In this document: positions 35,110-43,534 of the stretch, in pieces
Layout: every line of letters begins with the position of its first letter
How positions within the stretch are numbered: position 1 is the stretch's first letter
Assembly: GCF_003724155.1 (NCBI RefSeq)
Contig: NZ_RJJQ01000019.1
Location: 1-64,000 of the forward strand
Reading direction: 5' to 3'
Length of the DNA stretch: 64,000 nucleotides
DNA from: Flexivirga caeni
GTDB taxonomy: Bacteria > Actinomycetota > Actinomycetes > Actinomycetales > Dermatophilaceae
Notes under the pieces: generated by a model
Databases searched by the model: none
Told to the model about the DNA's origin: nothing
What the model saw: the letters and a program-made list of their open reading frames with translations, nothing else
Position numbers and translations under genes: made by a program

Positions 35110-36929
35110 TGTCCGCGCCGGACCTGCTGCGTCACGTCGCTTCCCCTGGCGACCTGAAAGTGCTGCCGGCAGAGGAACTTCCGGTGCTGGCCGCCCACAT
35201 CCGGCGCCGCCTGGTCGAGGTGGTGACCCGCACCGGCGGACACCTCGGACCCAATCTCGGGGTGGTCGAGCTTACGATCGCGCTGCACCGGGAGTTCGAT
35301 GCCCCGCACGATGCGATCGTCTGGGATACCGGGCATCAGAGTTACGTGCACAAGATGCTGACCGGCCGGGACGACCGCTTGGAACTCCTGCGCACCGCCG
35401 GTGGGATCAGCGGCTACCCCGCGCGCTCCGAGAGCGACTGCGACCTCGTCGAAAACTCCCACGCCTCAACGGCTTTGTCGTATGCCGACGGACTGTCTCG
35501 TGGGTTCGAGCTGACCGGCCGCAACCGGAGGGTCGTCGCCGTGGTCGGCGACGGCTCACTGACCGGTGGTATGGCGTGGGAAGCGCTCAACAACATCGGC
35601 GCCGGCCACCGCCCGGTGATCGTCATCCTCAACGACAACGGCCGGTCCTACGACCCCACCGTCGGCGCGCTGGCGGGCCACCTGGCGCAATTGCGGTCGG
35701 GCTCGGCCGAGTCGAATCTGCTGGAAACAATGGGTTTCGGTTACATCGGACCGGTCGACGGTCACGACTTCACGGCCCTGGAACGCGCACTGCGCAAGGC
35801 ACACGCGAGCACCGGCCCCGTCGCCGTGCACGTCCTCACCCGCAAGGGACGCGGCTATCCGGCGGCCGAGCAGGACGAGGCCGACCGGATGCACACGATC
35901 AGCCCGGCGCCCGTCCCGTCCGCAGTGTCCGCGGTGTCCGCGAACACACCATCGCAGTCTCGATCCGAAGCGTGGACAACGGTTTTCGGGTCCGAACTGG
36001 CGGCCATCGGAGAAGAACGTGCCGACATCGTGGCACTCACTGCCGCGATGCGGCTGCCGACCGGGCTGGGCGCGTTCGGGGAACGCTTCCCGCACCGGCT
36101 GGTCGACGTCGGCATCGCCGAACAACATGCGGTGACCTGTGCCGCCGGACTGGCCACGTCCGGCCTGCATCCCGTCGTCGCGATCTATTCGACATTCCTC
36201 GGCCGGGCCTTCGACCAGGTGCTAATGGACGTCGGATTGCACCGGTTGCCAGTTACTTTCGTGCTCGATCGGGCAGGCATCACCGGTCCGGACGGACCGT
36301 CGCACCACGGGGTGTGGGACGTGGCGATGCTGCGCGGGATCCCGGGAGTGCGGATAGCCGCTCCCCGGGATGCGGTGCGCTTGCGGGAGCTTCTGCGTGA
36401 AGCGCTCGCCGATGAGAGCGGCCCCACGGTGCTGCGTTATCCGAAGGGAACCGCTCCGGCGCCGGTGTGCGTGCACTCTCGCATCGGGTCGGTCGACCTG
36501 CTGACCCCGCACAATCTGAGCACCAAGGTGCTGCTCGTGCCCAGCGGGCCGATGGCGACGGTGGCGGTCGCTGCTGCCCGCCGGCTCGCGTCGATGGGCG
36601 TCTCCGTGACGGTCGCCGACCCCCGCTGGATCCACCCGCTCGCGCCCGAACTGATGACCCTCGTGTCCGCCCACCAGGTCGTGATCACCCTGGAGGACAA
36701 CACAGTCGACGGCGGGCTCGGTGCTGCCGTGTCGGTCGCAGCGCACCGTGCCGGGCTGGCGACCCGCGTCATCCCGCTGGGCGTGCCGGTCGCGTTCGTG
36801 CCGGTCGGTGAGCGCGACGAGCTGCTCGCGTCATACGGCCTGGACGCCGAGCACGTCGTCGACACCGTCCTCGCGACGCGCTGGCGGCGCGGCAGCAAGC
36901 ACCGCTCGGTCTCGCTCGCCAGCATCTGA
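35109..36929 (+). CDS. dxs: 1-deoxy-D-xylulose-5-phosphate synthase
   Basis: 606 residues. The TPP site is GDGSLTGGMAWEALNN, the substrate His is in WDTGHQSYVHK, and DRAGITGPDGPSHHG and the C-terminal HxxxxP segment are conserved. It makes DXP from pyruvate and glyceraldehyde 3-phosphate, the entry to the MEP pathway. As the last gene of the hopanoid operon it is probably a dedicated copy that boosts precursor flow. Terminator-like repeats follow. Confidence 0.97.
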   Translation: MSAPDLLRHVASPGDLKVLPAEELPVLAAHIRRRLVEVVTRTGGHLGPNLGVVELTIALHREFDAPHDAIVWDTGHQSYVHKMLTGRDDRLELLRTAGGISGYPARSESDCDLVENSHASTALSYADGLSRGFELTGRNRRVVAVVGDGSLTGGMAWEALNNIGAGHRPVIVILNDNGRSYDPTVGALAGHLAQLRSGSAESNLLETMGFGYIGPVDGHDFTALERALRKAHASTGPVAVHVLTRKGRGYPAAEQDEADRMHTISPAPVPSAVSAVSANTPSQSRSEAWTTVFGSELAAIGEERADIVALTAAMRLPTGLGAFGERFPHRLVDVGIAEQHAVTCAAGLATSGLHPVVAIYSTFLGRAFDQVLMDVGLHRLPVTFVLDRAGITGPDGPSHHGVWDVAMLRGIPGVRIAAPRDAVRLRELLREALADESGPTVLRYPKGTAPAPVCVHSRIGSVDLLTPHNLSTKVLLVPSGPMATVAVAAARRLASMGVSVTVADPRWIHPLAPELMTLVSAHQVVITLEDNTVDGGLGAAVSVAAHRAGLATRVIPLGVPVAFVPVGERDELLASYGLDAEHVVDTVLATRWRRGSKHRSVSLASI

Positions 36930-36945
36930 GCGCCGGCGCCCGACA

Positions 36946-37037
36946 CCGAGCGGGGTAGTTCTTCGCCGAGCGGGGTAGAAATGCGGCCCCGGGACCACCG
37001 CGGATGTACCCCGGTCGATGGCTATGTACCCCGGTCG
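36946..37037. terminator. Paired inverted repeats between dxs and pcnA
   Basis: Two copies of CCGAGCGGGGTA (36946-36957, 36966-36977) face two copies of TACCCCGGTCG (37007-37017, 37027-37037), which are near reverse complements. Convergent genes lie on both sides, so either pair can act as a terminator for each strand. Confidence 0.65.
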
Positions 37038-37047
37038 GCGAGTTGCG

Positions 37048-38598
37048 TCACGACGACGACGCGTCGGCCTCCGGTTGCCCGGCCCACCAGCGCAACAGTT
37101 CCTCGCGTGCTGCCGCCTCGCCGACCGGCCCCTGGTCCAGCCGGAACGCGAGCAGATGTTTGTAGGCACGGCCGAGCACGGGTCCCGGCGGGATGCCGAG
37201 GGTTTCGGCGATCTGGTTGCCGTTCAGCTCGGGCCGGATGGCGTCGAACTCCTCCTGCTCCCGCAGTGCCGCGATCCGCACCTCCAGGCTGTCGTATGCC
37301 GCCGCGAGCGCCGCCGCCTTCCGGCGGTTGCGGGTGGTGCAGTCCGACCTGGTCAGCAGGTGCAGCCGGGACAGCAACGGGCCGGCGTCGGTGATGTAGC
37401 GACGCACCGCCGAGTCGGTCCACTGCGAGTCGACCTCGCCGGACGCATCCCGTGACGGGACACCCGGGCCGCCATACCCGTGGAAACGCAGGTGCAGTTC
37501 GGTCAGCCGGGAGACCTGCTTGATCGTCTCCTTGTCGAAGCGCAGCGCACGCAACCTCTTGCGCACCAGCTTCGCGCCGACCATCTCGTGGTGATGGAAG
37601 GAGACACCGCCGCCGCTCTCGAAGCGCCGCGTCGCCGGTTTGCCGATGTCGTGCAGCAGCGCCGCCAGCCGCAGCACCAGGTCCGGCCCGGGCACGAGCT
37701 CGGGCTCGGCGAGGCCCGGCACCACCCGATCACCCTCCAGCGCCATCGCCTGCTCCAGCACGGTCAGCGAGTGCTGGTAGACGTCCTTGTGCCGGTGGTG
37801 CTCGTCCACCTCGAGCCGCAGCGCGGGCAGCTCGGGCAGCACATGGTCGGCGATGCCGGTGTCGACCAGCAGCGTGAGCCCGGCACGTGGGTCGGGCGCC
37901 AGCAGGAGCTTGACGAGTTCGTCGTGCACCCGCTCCGCCGAGATCATCTCGATCGAGCCGGCCAGTTCGGTCATCGCGGCCTGGGCCTGCGGGTCCACGG
38001 TGAATCCCAGCTGGGCCGCGAACCGGGCTGCCCGCATCATCCGCAGCGGGTCATCGCCGAACGATACCTCCGGTGCGGACGGGGTGACCAGCATGCGGGC
38101 GGCGAGCGCGGCCAGGCCGTCATACGGGTCGACGAACTCCACGCCGGGCAGGCGCAGCGCCATCGCGTTGACGGTGAAGTCGCGGCGGACCAGGTCTTCG
38201 GTGAGCGAGTCGCCGAAACTGACGACCGGCTTGCGGGTCTGCCGGTCGTAGGCGTCGGCGCGGTATGTCGTGACCTCCACGATCGCGTCGCCCTTCCGGG
38301 CGCCGATGGTGCCGAAGTCGCGGCCGATGTCCCAGGTCGCGTCGGCCCACGGCTTCAGCAGTGCCTCGATCTGGTCCGGCCGGGCCGACGTCGTCAGGTC
38401 GAGATCGTGGGAACTGCGGCCCAGGAACAGGTCACGCACCGGCCCGCCGACCAGCGCCAGCTCGTGACCGGCGGCGGCGAACATCCCGCCCAGCTCCTGC
38501 AGCAGCGGCAGCACGGGCGCGAGGTTGCGGGCGGCGCGGCGCTGAAATTCGCCGTCGGACGGGCGCGACTCGGGGGGAAGGGACGAAGGCACCACCAC
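37048..38598 (-). CDS. pcnA: CCA tRNA nucleotidyltransferase
   Basis: About 516 residues. The polymerase head has LVGGPVRDLFLGRSSHDLDL, the class II CCA-adding active site (GG...DxD), and RRDFTVNAMA; further on is an HD domain (LLHDIGKPATRR) and a long helical tail. It adds or repairs the CCA end of tRNAs. Start is uncertain: three GTG codons lie in a row (38598, 38595, 38592) with no clear ribosome site. The position next to the NUDIX gene is conserved in mycobacteria. Confidence 0.93.
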   Translation of the reverse strand: MVVPSSLPPESRPSDGEFQRRAARNLAPVLPLLQELGGMFAAAGHELALVGGPVRDLFLGRSSHDLDLTTSARPDQIEALLKPWADATWDIGRDFGTIGARKGDAIVEVTTYRADAYDRQTRKPVVSFGDSLTEDLVRRDFTVNAMALRLPGVEFVDPYDGLAALAARMLVTPSAPEVSFGDDPLRMMRAARFAAQLGFTVDPQAQAAMTELAGSIEMISAERVHDELVKLLLAPDPRAGLTLLVDTGIADHVLPELPALRLEVDEHHRHKDVYQHSLTVLEQAMALEGDRVVPGLAEPELVPGPDLVLRLAALLHDIGKPATRRFESGGGVSFHHHEMVGAKLVRKRLRALRFDKETIKQVSRLTELHLRFHGYGGPGVPSRDASGEVDSQWTDSAVRRYITDAGPLLSRLHLLTRSDCTTRNRRKAAALAAAYDSLEVRIAALREQEEFDAIRPELNGNQIAETLGIPPGPVLGRAYKHLLAFRLDQGPVGEAAAREELLRWWAGQPEADASSS

Positions 38599-38703
38599 AG
38601 GGTAGGCGAGCGCAGCACCCGGCCCGATCAGTGTGGTGGTGCATCGCCAGATGAATCGCCGGATCCACCGGGTAGGCGCCAGGACGCGGTTTACAGTGTT
38701 GGG

Positions 38704-39189
38704 ATGACCACCTATCCGCCGCGTGCCGACCGCCCGCTGCGGAGGCTGCCCTCGGTGGAGGAGACGTCCGCCGGCGGGGTCATCATCGACGTCGCGGGCG
38801 GCTACGCATGGATTGCGCTGATCGCCCGGCTCAATCGCGCCGGCCGCGTGGAATGGTGTCTGCCGAAGGGTCACGTCGAGCCCGGCGAGACACTCGTCGA
38901 GACCGCAGTTCGCGAAGTGCATGAGGAAACCGGCATCATCGGACGTGCGTTGGTCACTCTGGGAACGATCGACTATTGGTTCAGCACCCCGCAGTTACGC
39001 ATCCACAAGCGGGTCCATCACTACATGTTGGAGGCACTCGGTGGCGAGATCAGCATCGACGGTGACCCCGATCACGAGGCCATCGACGCGCGCTGGTTCC
39101 GGCTCGACCGGGTGCAACGGAAGCTGACCTTCCCCAATGAGCGACGCATCGTCCAGACCGCCTGGCACCACCTGGCTCCTTCGGCATAA
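38704..39189 (+). CDS. NUDIX hydrolase
   Basis: 161 residues. The Nudix box is GHVEPGETLVETAVREVHEE followed by TGI, matching the full consensus. A conserved LPKG precedes it. The mycobacterial neighbour at this position is MutT4, so nucleotide-pool or nucleotide-sugar hydrolysis is likely. The ATG at 38704 is 105 bases from the divergent pcnA start. Its last 53 bases overlap the next gene. Confidence 0.9.
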   Translation: MTTYPPRADRPLRRLPSVEETSAGGVIIDVAGGYAWIALIARLNRAGRVEWCLPKGHVEPGETLVETAVREVHEETGIIGRALVTLGTIDYWFSTPQLRIHKRVHHYMLEALGGEISIDGDPDHEAIDARWFRLDRVQRKLTFPNERRIVQTAWHHLAPSA

Positions 39190-41536
39190 CCACTTCGCCG
39201 CCGCCTGCGCGCTGCTCGCGCTGCTGGTGTGTCTGGTCCCGCTCGGCATACCCCGGGCGAACGCTGCGTCGAGTTCGGTCAGCATCTCCGTGGACACCAA
39301 CGTCCCGGCGGTGTCGTCCGGCAGTCAGCCGATCGTGGTGTCCGGCACCATCACCAACACCGGTTCCACCCGCATCGCGCACCCGGTCGTCCACCTGTCG
39401 GTGAGCAAGCAGTTGCTCGACAGGCAGACGACCGCGGATGGCTGGATGTCGGGCTCGCTCGACATCCAGCCGCTGACCCAGGTCGCGACCGGATCTGCCG
39501 ACGCCGTCAGCCCCGGTGGAGTGACCTCGTTCGCGGTCACCATCCCTTCGGCCAAGCTGAAGTTCGGCTACGGCCTGGCGTCGCTGCCGCTGCTGGTCAC
39601 CGTCACCGACGGGAACTCGACTGCGGCGTCCGCCATCCGCGGCACGGTGCGCACTGCGGTGCAGCAACAGAACACGGCCGTGCACTCGCCCCTGCAAGTC
39701 ACCATCGTCGTACCCCTGACGCTGCCCGCCGACCCCGATCTGTTCGGACCGGACAACACGACCCGCGCCCAAGCCTGGGAGCAGGCCCTCGGCCCGGACG
39801 GGCAGGTCCAGCAGACTCTCGATGCGTTCTCCGGTATGCCGGTGACGTTTGCTGTCGACCCTGCGCTGCTCGAACCTCCCGCCGCGGCGGATGACAACGT
39901 GCCGTCGCCGACTCCGACCCCGACGAGACCGACCTCGACACACTCGTCGACACCGTCGTCATCGCAGGGGACTGCCGAGTCGTCCGGCTCGGGCACGACA
40001 CCGAACCCGACCAGCACGGACGCCCCGACCTCCAGCACCGACGCCACGGACCGGAGCAGCACCGCGGCACCGACCGGCGCGGAAAGCCCGGGCACGGGGT
40101 CACCCTCGCCCACCAGCACCAGCACCACACCCCCGACACCTGCCGAGCGCATCACCACCGCCGTCAACGGACTGATCAGCCGGCTGGACACACTCGATAC
40201 CGGCCAGACCGTGTGGTGGCTGCCCTTCGACGACCCGGACCTGGCCGGGCTCCAGGCCGCCGGCGCCCCGGGTGCCCGCCTCCTGCAACGCGACCTGACC
40301 CGGGCACTGCCGGCCGCCGCGCGCCGGGTCAGCACCACCCGCGTGCTCTGGCCGACCGGGGATGTCTCCGCGTCCACAGTGACATCCGCCGCCCGTCAGC
40401 TGAAGAGCGACACGTCGTCCGTGCTCGCCGTCCTCCCGACCCGCGCCGTCGGCAGCGCCCAGACCGAGGCCACCTACCGGGTCGCCGGAACCTCCGGTGT
40501 GCTGACGTATGACGAGCGCCTGTCCAGCCTGTTCAGCTCCTCCACGACCTCTCCCGGTGTGCAGAGCAGCCGGCTGCTGACCGATCTGCTCGCGCTCTAC
40601 CAGCAGTCGCCGGGCACGCCGCGTTCGGTGGCGCTGGTCGCGCCCCGAACCGGCGGTGCCAACCCCATCCAGCTGGCAACACAGGTGCAGGCATTGCAGG
40701 CCGCACACTGGGTGCAGCTGCGCACCGGCACCGCCACCGAGCAGGCGTTCCGCACGGCGCCGGCCACCGCCCTGCTGGCTGAGCCGACGAAGGGCACGCC
40801 ATACCCCAGCGCACCCGCGGTGGCCATCACCGCCTCCGAACTGCGCGACCTCGACCGGTCCCGCCACCGGCTGGCGGCGCTGCAGAGCGTGCTGGTCGGC
40901 GGCAACGAGGTGCTGCCGGAGCGGCGCCAGGCACTCGACGTCATCGGCTCGACCCGCTGGAGGGGTGCCCGCGCTCAGCTCGCCGTGGTCGCCGACCGGG
41001 ACAACGCCGCCGTGTCCAGCATGCTCTCGAAACTGTCGGTGCGTTCCTCGACGATCAACTTCTTCGCCGACTCCGGTGACATCAGCGTGACCGTCTCCAA
41101 CCAGCTGGCCCGGCCGGTGCACGATGTGCAACTTCTGCTGGTCCCTCGCAACTACCTCGTGCAGGTGACCGAACCGCAGAAGGCTGCCGATATCGACGCG
41201 GGCGCACACGCCACGGCCCGGTTCCACCTCAAGGCCGTCGGCGGTGGCACCGTCCCGGTCGACGCCGTCCTGCTCGCACCGGACGGCTCGCCGCTGGGTG
41301 CGCCCGGCCCGCCGGCGCAACTGAAGATCAACGTGCATCCAACCTCGGGGTGGATCATGTGGGTCTTGGGTGCGCTCGCGGCGCTGATCCTGGCGATCGG
41401 CCTCTGGCGCGCCGTACGCCGTGGTCCCCGGACCGCGGCAGGGACGAGGTCGACCGAGAAACCGCTGTCACAGAACGCCATCGTTGACGCCGGGCCGGTG
41501 GAACCACCGACGAAGGACACGGAGACCGATGACTGA
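39137..41536 (+). CDS. DUF6049-family secreted/membrane-anchored protein
   Basis: 799 residues. A signal peptide (helix ACALLALLVCLVPL, cleavage near ANAA) leads into a beta-rich N-terminal domain with VSGTITNTGS; a Ser/Thr/Pro-rich linker spans about 255-335; a C-terminal membrane helix (WIMWVLGALAALILAIGLW) is followed by a short basic tail. Position between the NUDIX gene and murJ matches Rv3909 in mycobacteria and the DUF6049 group. Function is unknown; an envelope role next to MurJ is inferred. The start ATG at 39137 lies within the NUDIX gene, an unusually long overlap of 53 bases, but no later start precedes the signal peptide. Its end overlaps murJ by eight bases. Confidence 0.8.
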   Translation: MSDASSRPPGTTWLLRHNHFAAACALLALLVCLVPLGIPRANAASSSVSISVDTNVPAVSSGSQPIVVSGTITNTGSTRIAHPVVHLSVSKQLLDRQTTADGWMSGSLDIQPLTQVATGSADAVSPGGVTSFAVTIPSAKLKFGYGLASLPLLVTVTDGNSTAASAIRGTVRTAVQQQNTAVHSPLQVTIVVPLTLPADPDLFGPDNTTRAQAWEQALGPDGQVQQTLDAFSGMPVTFAVDPALLEPPAAADDNVPSPTPTPTRPTSTHSSTPSSSQGTAESSGSGTTPNPTSTDAPTSSTDATDRSSTAAPTGAESPGTGSPSPTSTSTTPPTPAERITTAVNGLISRLDTLDTGQTVWWLPFDDPDLAGLQAAGAPGARLLQRDLTRALPAAARRVSTTRVLWPTGDVSASTVTSAARQLKSDTSSVLAVLPTRAVGSAQTEATYRVAGTSGVLTYDERLSSLFSSSTTSPGVQSSRLLTDLLALYQQSPGTPRSVALVAPRTGGANPIQLATQVQALQAAHWVQLRTGTATEQAFRTAPATALLAEPTKGTPYPSAPAVAITASELRDLDRSRHRLAALQSVLVGGNEVLPERRQALDVIGSTRWRGARAQLAVVADRDNAAVSSMLSKLSVRSSTINFFADSGDISVTVSNQLARPVHDVQLLLVPRNYLVQVTEPQKAADIDAGAHATARFHLKAVGGGTVPVDAVLLAPDGSPLGAPGPPAQLKINVHPTSGWIMWVLGALAALILAIGLWRAVRRGPRTAAGTRSTEKPLSQNAIVDAGPVEPPTKDTETDD

Positions 41537-43376
41537 CGAGAGCCGGCCCACCCTGGGCCAGCTGTATGCCGAGTCCGAACCGCACCCCGTGGTGCCGAGT
41601 TCGCCGGAAAGCGGTGCGAGCCTCGGTTCGCTCTACTCCGCGTGGATCGGCGAGGACTCGGGCTACCTGCCGCTGCCCGACCCCGATGTCGTGCAGGCAC
41701 GCAAGGACGCCATCGCACGCGGCGAGGACCCCGACTCGGCGACCGGCACCGCGGCCATGCCGGTGCAGGCGCCGCCGCCGGAAGGCGGCATCGGCCGGGC
41801 CAGCGCGATCATGGCCGCGGGAACCCTGGTGTCCCGGGCTCTCGGGTTCCTGCGCAGCATCCTGATCACGGCACTCATCCTCGGGGTTGCCGGCAACGTC
41901 TGGAACACCGCCAACACGCTGCCCAACCAGATCTACATCCTGCTCGCCGGTGGTGTAATCAACGCGGTCCTGGTGCCGCAGATCACCCGCGCGCTGAAGG
42001 ATCCGGACGGCGGTCAGGCCTACACCGACCGTCTGCTCACCCTCGCCATGTCGATCCTGCTCGGTGCGACGGTCGTGTTCATGGCCGCCGCACCGGTGAT
42101 CTTCAAGCTCGGCTACCTCAGCGCAGGCGGCGAGGCATGGAAGCTCGGCATCATCTTCACCCTGTTGTGTATGCCGCAGCTGTTCTTCTACGGCCTCTAC
42201 ACGCTGCTCGGCGAGGTGCTCAACGCGCGCAGCAGCTTTGGCCCACTCATGTGGTCGCCGGTGCTGGCGAACATCTTCGCCATCGCCGGACTCATCTGGC
42301 TGCTGGTGCAGTATCCGAGCCACCCGATCACCGACCCGGGTGCCTGGACGACACCGATGGTTCTGGTGCTCGCCGGGTCCACGACCCTCGGCATCGCCGC
42401 ACAAGCGATCGTGCTGGTCATCCCGTTGCGCCGCTCGGGCTACACCTGGCACCCGAACTTCTCGTTCCGTGGTGTCGGCCTGCGCAGCACCTCCACCGTC
42501 GCCGGCTGGGCGTTCGCTTCGGTGATCACCCAGCAGATCGGCCTCTATCTGGTCACCAGCAACATCCTCAACGGCGTGCCGTCCGCCAATATCGCCCAGA
42601 GTGACGCGTTCCTCTTTTTCATGCTGCCGCACTCGCTGGTGACACTGAGTCTGATCACCGTGCTGTTCACCCGGATGTCTCGCGCAGCGCACGAGGGCCG
42701 CACAAAGGCAGTCACCCAGGACTCCGAGCTGTCACTGCGACTGTCCTCAGTTGCGACCATTCCGTCGACGGTGGGCATGCTGGTGCTCGCAGCACCACTG
42801 TGCGGCGTGTTCTACCTGCCCATCGCAAGTGCGGTCGAGCGTCAGAGCATCGCGCTGCTGATCGGACTGGTGCCGTTCACGGTCTGTGTCGTCGTCCAGC
42901 GGGCCTTCTTCGCTTACGAGGACGCCCGCACCCCCTTCTTCATGCAGGTGTGGTGCACGGTCATCACGACCGTGCTCGCTCTGCCGTGCCTGTTGCTCCC
43001 CCAGTCCTGGATCGGCTTCGGAGTCAGCCTCGCTGGATCCATCGCGTACTTCGTCGAGGCCACCATCGGCTACCGCGCGTTGAAGGCAAAGCGCTTGCCG
43101 CAGCTTCGCATGGTCGGCGTCGCCCACACGTGGGCCCGGCTCGCTGTCGCCTCGGTCCTAGCCCTGATCGCTGCCTTCGTGGTGCGTTTCCTCCTCAGCG
43201 AGGCGGTCGGCACGTCTTCACGCTCCGCCAATCTGGTCATCCTGTTGCCGACTGTGTTCGTCTTCGGTGCCGTCTATGTCGCGGTCGCCCGGCGCCTGCA
43301 TGTCAAGGAGATCGAGGAACTCGTCGGCGCGGTGAGCAGCCGGCTCGGCGGTGTCCGGCGTCTCTTGGCCCGCTGA
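41529..43376 (+). CDS. murJ: Lipid II flippase MurJ (MviN)
   Basis: 615 residues. A cytoplasmic N-terminal extension of about 85 residues is followed by fourteen predicted helices starting with IGRASAIMAAGTLVSRALGF, the MurJ signature; conserved loops include FFFYGLYTLLGEVLNAR and PHSLVTLSLITVLFTRMS (pieces). It flips lipid-linked peptidoglycan precursors. In mycobacteria a pseudokinase domain is fused to its C-terminus; here the protein ends after helix fourteen and the kinase-like part is a separate gene downstream. Confidence 0.95.
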   Translation: MTDESRPTLGQLYAESEPHPVVPSSPESGASLGSLYSAWIGEDSGYLPLPDPDVVQARKDAIARGEDPDSATGTAAMPVQAPPPEGGIGRASAIMAAGTLVSRALGFLRSILITALILGVAGNVWNTANTLPNQIYILLAGGVINAVLVPQITRALKDPDGGQAYTDRLLTLAMSILLGATVVFMAAAPVIFKLGYLSAGGEAWKLGIIFTLLCMPQLFFYGLYTLLGEVLNARSSFGPLMWSPVLANIFAIAGLIWLLVQYPSHPITDPGAWTTPMVLVLAGSTTLGIAAQAIVLVIPLRRSGYTWHPNFSFRGVGLRSTSTVAGWAFASVITQQIGLYLVTSNILNGVPSANIAQSDAFLFFMLPHSLVTLSLITVLFTRMSRAAHEGRTKAVTQDSELSLRLSSVATIPSTVGMLVLAAPLCGVFYLPIASAVERQSIALLIGLVPFTVCVVVQRAFFAYEDARTPFFMQVWCTVITTVLALPCLLLPQSWIGFGVSLAGSIAYFVEATIGYRALKAKRLPQLRMVGVAHTWARLAVASVLALIAAFVVRFLLSEAVGTSSRSANLVILLPTVFVFGAVYVAVARRLHVKEIEELVGAVSSRLGGVRRLLAR

Positions 43377-43534
43377 CCGACCAGGTTCCGCCGCGGCTCG
43401 ATCGATGGTCTGCTGCGTGTCCGCGTCCGCCCTGCGGCGCGGAGCCTCCTAGTATGAGGCGGTGTGTCGGCGCCGCCCGGCACCATCGGGACGTGCACCA
43501 CGACCCGTCACCGCGAACAGGGAGCCCGGAGTCA

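Noticed and set aside
32100-36800. Several other long opposite-strand frames in the hopanoid operon
   Set aside because: All mirror confident coding frames and show the biased composition of high-GC shadows.
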